Source: Bryobacterales bacterium (GTDB lineage Bacteria; Acidobacteriota; Terriglobia; Bryobacterales; UBA6623). From it: 48,588 nucleotides of DNA. Each line of letters starts with the position of its first letter. Position 1 is the first letter of the stretch. A program made the position numbers and the translations under genes. The DNA is taken from the NCBI GenBank assembly GCA_022824585.1, contig JAJDZN010000213.1, forward strand, positions 1 to 48,588, read 5' to 3'. Positions 43,778 to 48,588 of the stretch are shown in pieces. The notes under the pieces are model-generated. The model was not told the origin of the DNA. It made no database searches and saw only the letters and a list, made by a program, of their open reading frames with translations.

Positions 43778-44605
43778 GTGCCCTTCGCCGCGCCGGACTA
43801 CATTCCGTTCGCCACGGAGCTTGCACGCGAGGCGGGCGCCGTCCTCATGCGGCACTACGGCAACGTACCGGTCGAGCACAAGGGCAGCTTCGACACCGTA
43901 ACGGCCGCTGACAGGGCATCCGAGCGTCTCGTCGTCGAACGCATCCGCTCGCGTTTCCCCAGCCACTCGATCGTGGCTGAGGAGGGGGGCAACTTCGAGG
44001 GGTCCGGCGAGCTGGTCTGGCACGTGGATCCGTTGGACGGAACGACCAACTTCGCCCACGGCCTGCCGCGCTTCTGCGTGAGCATCGGCCTGTGGTCCCG
44101 CCGGGAGGGCTTGGCAGGAGTCATCTTCGACCCGGTGCGCGGCGACATGTACGCAGCCGAGCGGGGCTCCGGCGCGTATCTGAACAGCCGCCGCATCCGT
44201 GTGTCCGACGAGAGCGACCTCGGCCGAAGCTTGTTCGCGACCGGCTTTCCGAGCGCGATCCGCGCGACCAACCCGAACATGCACTACTTTCACCAAGTGG
44301 CCATGGCCACTCACGGTGTCCGGCGAACGGGTTCCGCGGCGCTGGACTTGTGCGCGGTGGCCGCGGGCCACTTCGAGGGGTTCTGGGAGATCGGGCTGAA
44401 ATCGTGGGACGTGGCCGCAGGGCTGGTGCTGCTCTCCGAGGCAGGCGGGGAATACTGCGACTTCGACCGCAACCGCTATCGTCCCGGCGACCGTCGTATC
44501 GTGGCCACCAACGGCAAGGTGACCTCAGATCTGCTGGAGCTTCTCGCCGAGGTTTCGCGCGGCCACCAGCGGCACGCCTTGGCCCCGCTCGACACCGCCG
44601 GCTAG
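43778..44605 (+). CDS. suhB: Inositol-1-monophosphatase family protein
   Basis: This Mg-dependent phosphatase of 275 residues has VAEEGG (Glu68-69), DPLDGTTNFAHG (Asp84, Asp87) and WDVAAGLVLLSEAGG in order, the three metal-site blocks of the inositol monophosphatase superfamily. The size and spacing fit SuhB, which removes phosphate from inositol-1-phosphate and, in some bacteria, also binds NusA and RNA polymerase. Substrate choice (inositol, histidinol or fructose-1,6 phosphate) cannot be told from these motifs. The start is GTG 43778, right at the conserved N-terminus. It follows the VWFA gene by 53 bases and may be cotranscribed with it. Confidence 0.92.
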   Translation: MPFAAPDYIPFATELAREAGAVLMRHYGNVPVEHKGSFDTVTAADRASERLVVERIRSRFPSHSIVAEEGGNFEGSGELVWHVDPLDGTTNFAHGLPRFCVSIGLWSRREGLAGVIFDPVRGDMYAAERGSGAYLNSRRIRVSDESDLGRSLFATGFPSAIRATNPNMHYFHQVAMATHGVRRTGSAALDLCAVAAGHFEGFWEIGLKSWDVAAGLVLLSEAGGEYCDFDRNRYRPGDRRIVATNGKVTSDLLELLAEVSRGHQRHALAPLDTAG

Positions 44606-44660
44606 ATTCGGCGGCGTCCGGGTGCGACCCCGGCGGGGCGCACGTAACCGCAAGTTTCTG

Positions 44661-44690
44661 TGGCATTTAGGGATTACGCTGTGGTAAATT
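44661..44690 (+). promoter_or_regulatory. Possible promoter of the thymidine-phosphorylase gene
   Basis: An AT-rich patch in GC-rich surroundings holds TAAATT (44685-44690, resembling a -10 box) and TGGCAT 18 bases before it (weak -35). It lies about 95 bases upstream of the ATG at 44786. Confidence 0.3.
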
Positions 44691-44785
44691 AGAGATTCTG
44701 TGTACCCGCATACGCCGCATGCCGGCCCGACCAGCGTTGCTCGTTAGGCTGGATGGGGCATTGTGTATTCACGCGGTAAGTCAAT

Positions 44786-46096
44786 ATGGATCGCATCGTA
44801 GACCTCATTCAGTGCAAGCGGCGCGGAGATGAACTCGGGCTGGCCGATTTCGAACGCCTGATCAACGGCTACACGCTGAATGAAATTTCCGACGCCCAGA
44901 TGGGTGCCCTGCTGATGGCCGGGACTTGCACGGGCTTTTCCGACGCGGAAGCGACCGTGCTCACAACCGCGATGCTGCGGTGTGGCGAACGGCTGGAGTT
45001 GCCCGAGGGAATGCGGCCCACGGTGGACTGCTGCTCCACTGGTGGCGTTGGCGACAAGACGCCCTTGATCGTGGCGCCGATCGCAGCGGCGGCTGGGGTG
45101 GCCGTGCCGATGATCGTCGAGCGCGGCTCGGACCACATCATCGGGTCGTTAGAGAAGCTGAACTCGATCCCGGGCTTTCGCACAGATCTGGAGGTCTCCG
45201 ATTTCGCCGATCTCGTGGGCGAGTACGGACTGGCGTTCGCCCAGCAGAGCAACGCGCTGGCTCCGGCGGAGAAGCGCTTGTACGAACTCCGCGACGAGAC
45301 AGCGACCGTGGATTCGCTGGCTCTGATCGCCGCCTCTGTGATGTCGAAGAAGCTGGCGGAAGAGATCATGGGCTTGGTGGTGGACATCAAGGTCAGCAAG
45401 GGCTCGCTTCTGTCGGGCCGCAACGAGGCTCGCCGTCTGGCCCAGCTGATGATCGCGATTGGCAGGAAGCACGATTGCAAGGTGCAGGCGCTGCTGACCG
45501 ACATGGAACAGCCCTTGGGTTACACCGTTGGAAACGCCCTGGAGATCATGGAGGTGTCCCAGACGCTGCAGGGCCAAGGCCCCGAGGATGTTCTCGGCCT
45601 GTCGGTGGAGCTGGCCGCCCGCATGATCTATCTTTCCGACACGAGCATCTCGATCGAAGACGCGCGCGAGCGTGCCAATTCCGTGATCTTGGACGGATCT
45701 GCGCTGCAGATGTTTGGCAACGTGATCAAGGCGCAGGGCGGCGACCCGACGGTGCTGACAGACTTTGCCCGACTGCCCAACCCAGCGGGCGCCGAACCAA
45801 TCACCTCCCCGCGCGATGGCTACGTGAGCCGGATCAATGCCGAAGACATTGGCAGGGCCGCAGTGATGCTCGGAGCCGGTCGCAGCAGCCCTGAGGACGC
45901 CATCGATCCCGCGGTTGGGGTAGTCTTGGAGACCAAGGTCGGTCAGCAGGTCGTCAACGGCACCCGCTTGTGTGCGCTGTACTACAACAGCGACGCGAAT
46001 CTCGAGGAAGCCAAGCAACTCGTCGAAGATGCCTTCCGCATCTCCTCCCAGCCGCCTGCGGATCGGGAACTGGTCCTCGACCTGATCCAGGGCTGA
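44786..46096 (+). CDS. Thymidine-phosphorylase-family protein with altered phosphate site
   Basis: This 436-residue protein is clearly homologous to thymidine/pyrimidine-nucleoside phosphorylase from start to end (NGYTLNEISDAQMGALLMA, RLYELRDETATVDSLALIAA, SVMSKKLAEE). The pyrimidine-binding Arg169 and the Ser/Lys pair in SVMSKK are kept. The phosphate-binding motif is changed, however. E. coli Lys84-His85-Ser86 reads Cys82-Cys83-Ser84 (VDCCSTGGVGD), and the SGRG...GGTLDKLE loop reads VERGSDHIIGSLEKLN. It may use phosphate differently, act on another substrate, or be a non-catalytic paralogue. No deo genes are nearby. The start ATG 44786 is the only one in the conserved region. Confidence 0.8.
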   Translation: MDRIVDLIQCKRRGDELGLADFERLINGYTLNEISDAQMGALLMAGTCTGFSDAEATVLTTAMLRCGERLELPEGMRPTVDCCSTGGVGDKTPLIVAPIAAAAGVAVPMIVERGSDHIIGSLEKLNSIPGFRTDLEVSDFADLVGEYGLAFAQQSNALAPAEKRLYELRDETATVDSLALIAASVMSKKLAEEIMGLVVDIKVSKGSLLSGRNEARRLAQLMIAIGRKHDCKVQALLTDMEQPLGYTVGNALEIMEVSQTLQGQGPEDVLGLSVELAARMIYLSDTSISIEDARERANSVILDGSALQMFGNVIKAQGGDPTVLTDFARLPNPAGAEPITSPRDGYVSRINAEDIGRAAVMLGAGRSSPEDAIDPAVGVVLETKVGQQVVNGTRLCALYYNSDANLEEAKQLVEDAFRISSQPPADRELVLDLIQG

Positions 46097-46668
46097 CGCG
46101 GCCGCGTCGGCGCTAGCCGCGCAAGTCGCTCACGGTAGCTGACTTATAGAAGACAATCGTGCAATGGTCCGCGCCTGGAAGGCGCTCTTCAGGGAGAACG
46201 GAGCGGCCCTTCAGGAGTCTAGCGGGTCCGGCGCGGGAGTCTGACTGTAGAATGCGGGTTCGCTCAGGTCCGGCGTCGGTGAGCGATCCGGAGCGAACCC
46301 ACCGCGGGCCTGCCCAGAGATCTAGCAGGCCGCGAGCAGAAATGGTTCTCGGGGCGGAGCCTTTCGACAGCCTCGCGTCATCTCGGCTGACCGAGTCTGA
46401 TCCCAAGACGGGGGAGACCGCCGGGACTTAGCGGATAGCCCCGCGATTCTCCGCACGCTGGATGGCGACGTTGTCATCTGTAGCGTGTCCATCGGTGGCA
46501 TGAGGATCGTCGAAGTAGAGCCTCGTGAGTGGAGCAAGGCTGTCGGCAACTTGATGCGCCCCCTGGTAGCCGGTTAGCCGACCGCAGGCTAGCGTAACGT
46601 GGACCGGCCCAACACGTGCGCTCACGTGGATCGCACTAGCAGCCGAGAGCTCGCGGCACGCCGCACCG
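46097..46668. other. Non-coding stretch of about 570 bases with an inverted repeat
   Basis: No gene can be supported here. A 10-base perfect inverted repeat (GGGTTCGCTC 46256-46265, GAGCGAACCC 46291-46300) spans a 25-base loop; it lies about 160 bases past the phosphorylase stop and has no T-run. Minus-strand codons at 46428-46679 form an 83-residue frame without recognisable features. Confidence 0.4.
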
Positions 46669-47409
46669 CTATTGAGCAATCACGGCCTTGAAGCGCCGCA
46701 GCAAGAGCGCGATCAGGATCCCTTGGTACCCCAAGCCGGCCAGAAAGTAGAGGGCCACGCGGGGTTCGCTGGCCTCGAGCATCCAGAAGAGCTTGAGCGG
46801 CCAATAGAGCGGGTCGAGCCCGATCGCTACCTGCCACGGCGACGCGATGAACCATGCGAAAACCGGTGGCCACGTGAGCACCCCCGCGCCCTTGAGCAGG
46901 GCGAACCCCTGGACCTTGTTGCCCGCGAACGCGGCGACGAACAGCGCGTAGAGCGGTGCAGTGAGAGCCGCTTGGACCGTGGCGGCGAAGGCCATGACGA
47001 CACCCATTTCGACCAGATTCGCGATGGCGAGACTCGCCATCATAACGGGCACGCTGACGGCCATCGGGACAGCGATGCGGTAGGCGAGGTACCCCTGCAC
47101 GGTGAGGGGCGTGACCTGCAGCGCGGTGAGCGTGTGATCGTCGCGTTGATCCAGCAGCAGGAAGCCGACGACCGCGCCAATCAGCGTCGGGATCATCAGC
47201 ATGAGGAAGCTGCTGAGGAGAGGGTAGTGCGGCGTGAGGTCGAAGTCGTACCGCTCGCCGAGCCATCTGTCGAGGGCAGGTACGCCCCAGCGGAAGACGA
47301 GAGCGAGGACGATCGGTATGCCGATCATCCAGCGCAGCATGCTGTCGCGGGCGACGCTCTTGACGTCGATGGGGCCGAGCGCGCGGATCACCGCGATGGC
47401 GGTCGGCAT
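46669..47409 (-). CDS. ABC exporter permease, Rv2686c-like
   Basis: This 246-residue integral membrane permease has about six hydrophobic spans (MIGIPIVLALVFRWG, LLSSFLMLMIPTLIGAVVGF, VPMAVSVPVMMASLAIANLV, VVMAFAATVQAALTAPLYAL, VLTWPPVFAWFIA, YFLAGLGYQGILIALLLRRF). The opening MPTAIAVIRALGPIDVKSVA is that of the permease paired with a second permease and an ATPase in the M. tuberculosis Rv2686c-Rv2688c system, linked there to fluoroquinolone export. I chose ATG 47409 because it overlaps the stop of the upstream permease by one base (TGATG), giving translational coupling; a longer reading of 36 residues has no similarity. Natural substrates are unknown. Confidence 0.85.
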   Translation of the reverse strand: MPTAIAVIRALGPIDVKSVARDSMLRWMIGIPIVLALVFRWGVPALDRWLGERYDFDLTPHYPLLSSFLMLMIPTLIGAVVGFLLLDQRDDHTLTALQVTPLTVQGYLAYRIAVPMAVSVPVMMASLAIANLVEMGVVMAFAATVQAALTAPLYALFVAAFAGNKVQGFALLKGAGVLTWPPVFAWFIASPWQVAIGLDPLYWPLKLFWMLEASEPRVALYFLAGLGYQGILIALLLRRFKAVIAQ

Positions 47410-48116
47410 CAGCCCCCCACCCCCTCCCGGGCGACGATGAAGCGGTCGAAGGACCGCTGGCTGGCGAGCAGCAGCATCCCGGCCCAGGCGGCAGAGTACA
47501 GCACGCCGTAGGCCCACTCCCAGGACGCAATCGGCCGGAACGCCCCGCCCAGCAGCACGAGCGGCGCCGCGAAGGGATGGAGATAGAGCAGCCAGGCGTT
47601 CCAGAGGCCGAAATAGTGCAGCAGCGGTAGCGAGAGAACGGCCGTGAAGAGGACCGAGGGAAACATGAACTCGTTGATCGACCGGTAGCGGGCGACGAGG
47701 AGAAAGCCGGTCAACGTGTACAGGACGCCCGCCAGCACTACGCCGACGACCAGTGGGCCGGCCGCGAATCCGCCTCCGTACGCAGACCAGACGATGACCA
47801 GCTGCTCGACTACCGCGAGCGCGGCCAGCGTCAGCGTCTTCGAGGCCAGGTACTCCCAGTTAGCGAGGGTCGTCGCCACTTGGGACTCCAGCGTCCCCTC
47901 GGCCTTCTCGAGCAGCACGAGGCCGGCCACGAAGTAGAAGTTGATCATCACTAGGTTGCCAAACACGACGGCAGGCAGCACGTAACCCCAGTCGATCGCG
48001 GGAAGGCGGGTGAGCACGACGAACCAGCAGGCCAACACGAAGGCCACCGCATAGTAGAAGCCGTTCCGCATCTGCAGGCGGAGGTCTAGGCGCACGGTGG
48101 CGGCCAGCCTATGCAT
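47409..48116 (-). CDS. ABC exporter permease, Rv2687c-like
   Basis: This second membrane permease of the exporter has 235 residues and five to six spans (FYYAVAFVLACWFVVLTRL, LPAVVFGNLVMINFYFVAGL, TLTLAALAVVEQLVIVWSAY, GPLVVGVVLAGVLYTLTGFL, VLFTAVLSLPLLHYFGLWNA, SWEWAYGVLYSAAWAGMLLL). The cytoplasmic EKAEGTLESQVATTLANWEY segment matches the coupling region of ABC-2 type permeases (EKxEGTL). Its resemblance to Rv2687c is strong by pattern. It overlaps the ATPase gene by eight bases and ends in the start of the other permease, so the three genes form one transcript ordered ATPase-permease-permease. Function in this organism is inferred as small-molecule export. Confidence 0.88.
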   Translation of the reverse strand: MHRLAATVRLDLRLQMRNGFYYAVAFVLACWFVVLTRLPAIDWGYVLPAVVFGNLVMINFYFVAGLVLLEKAEGTLESQVATTLANWEYLASKTLTLAALAVVEQLVIVWSAYGGGFAAGPLVVGVVLAGVLYTLTGFLLVARYRSINEFMFPSVLFTAVLSLPLLHYFGLWNAWLLYLHPFAAPLVLLGGAFRPIASWEWAYGVLYSAAWAGMLLLASQRSFDRFIVAREGVGG

Positions 48117-48588
48117 CGGCTTGCCGCAGGCCGTGGCCGGTGACTCGCAGGAATACGTCCTCGAGGGTCGTTTCCTGAGTGTGCAGGGTGTGGACGGTGG
48201 CCTCGCGCAGCAGGGCTAGGAAGTCGGCGTCGGTGCCGAGCCCATCGAGCGGGAACTCGCGCCGCCCGGGGCGGCCGTCTAGGTCGTACTCCATCGCGAC
48301 CGTCTGTGCGCCGTGGGCCAGCTTCAGCTCGTGCGGCGACTCGACGACCTGTATCTCGCCGTTGACGATGAAGGCCACGCGGTCGCATAGCTCGTCCGCC
48401 ACCGTCATGTCGTGCGTGGTCAGGAAAACGGTGCGGCCCGCCTTCTTCATCGTCCGGATGAGGTCCCGTATGCGCCGCCTGCTGACGGGGTCGAGCCCTA
48501 CCGTCGGCTCGTCCAGGAATATCAGTTGCGGATCGTTGAGCAGGGCGCGCGCAACCCCGAGCCGCGTCTTCATCCCCTTGGAGTACTC
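48109..48588 (-). CDS. ABC exporter ATP-binding protein, partial, N-terminus beyond right edge
   Basis: This is the C-terminal 159 residues of an ABC ATPase; the Walker A part lies outside the window. The ABC signature appears as YSKGMKTRLGVA (a YSKGM variant of LSGGQ). Walker B follows (LIFLDEPTVGLDP), the H-loop in LTTHDM, then the C-terminal domain of an ABC-2 exporter ATPase, ending in TTLEDVFLRVTGHGL, the tail typical of drug and sodium exporter ATPases. It overlaps the first permease by eight bases and is first in the exporter operon. It would couple ATP hydrolysis to export by the two permeases. Confidence 0.93.
   Translation of the reverse strand, partial: EYSKGMKTRLGVARALLNDPQLIFLDEPTVGLDPVSRRRIRDLIRTMKKAGRTVFLTTHDMTVADELCDRVAFIVNGEIQVVESPHELKLAHGAQTVAMEYDLDGRPGRREFPLDGLGTDADFLALLREATVHTLHTQETTLEDVFLRVTGHGLRQADA

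Noticed and set aside
46256..46300. Inverted repeat as a rho-independent terminator of the thymidine-phosphorylase gene
   Set aside because: It lies about 160 bases after the stop, has a 25-base loop and no T-run; it is kept only as a note in the intergenic entry.
46428..46679. 83-residue minus-strand frame downstream of the exporter
   Set aside because: No recognisable domain, signal or ribosome site, and the opposite strand reads equally protein-like.

Overview
The window is 48,588 bases of dense, high-GC bacterial DNA. The gene families point to the phylum Acidobacteriota. Two secreted proteins carry the VWFA-type domain typical of Acidobacteria (29385-30464 and 42618-43724). A 1,103-residue TonB-dependent receptor has an N-terminal carboxypeptidase-regulatory domain (22396-25707), and there are several secreted TPR proteins, a Tat-like sugar-isomerase protein and esterases of the kind Solibacter-like genomes carry. 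The class is an inference; the phylum is fairly safe. Many starts are TTG or GTG with good Shine-Dalgarno sequences.

Left end (1-13.6 kb). A minus-strand sucA-sucB-lpdA operon encodes the 2-oxoglutarate dehydrogenase complex; lpdA is cut by the window edge. It is followed by a beta-propeller envelope protein, a hotdog thioesterase, a two-domain esterase lipoprotein, a group II PLP decarboxylase and a Cys-type sulfatase. At 12.4-13.2 kb lies a decayed defence/toxin island. It holds an intact MNT nucleotidyltransferase (antitoxin type), a HEPN toxin gene interrupted by one in-frame TGA, and a short fragment resembling the start of a restriction/helicase gene. A tRNA-Val(CAC) follows.

Middle (13.9-34.7 kb). 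Here are a PP2A-like phosphatase, an AlbA/Schlafen-type ATPase protein with an unusual C-terminal beta-rich extension, an aldehyde dehydrogenase resembling 2-oxoglutarate-semialdehyde dehydrogenase, a TPR protein, a second PLP decarboxylase and the TonB receptor. Next comes an apparent operon of a 1,137-residue secreted protein of unknown function, a VWFA protein and a CCA-adding enzyme. DoxX, a TIM-barrel isomerase and a tannase/feruloyl esterase follow.

Right end (35-48.6 kb). It holds a TPR protein, two tandem trans-sulfuration-family PLP enzymes, a lytic transglycosylase divergent from threonine synthase, and a DUF2442-DUF4160 pair whose second gene also carries an in-frame TGA. Then come a MoaD-MoaE fusion, the second VWFA protein, inositol monophosphatase and a thymidine-phosphorylase homologue with altered phosphate-binding residues. 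A three-gene ABC exporter resembling Mycobacterium Rv2686c-Rv2688c is cut by the right edge.

The main candidates for new biology are the 1,137-residue protein plus VWFA pair, the AlbA ATPase with its extension, the non-canonical thymidine phosphorylase, and the twin TGA-interrupted toxin/antitoxin-type genes.
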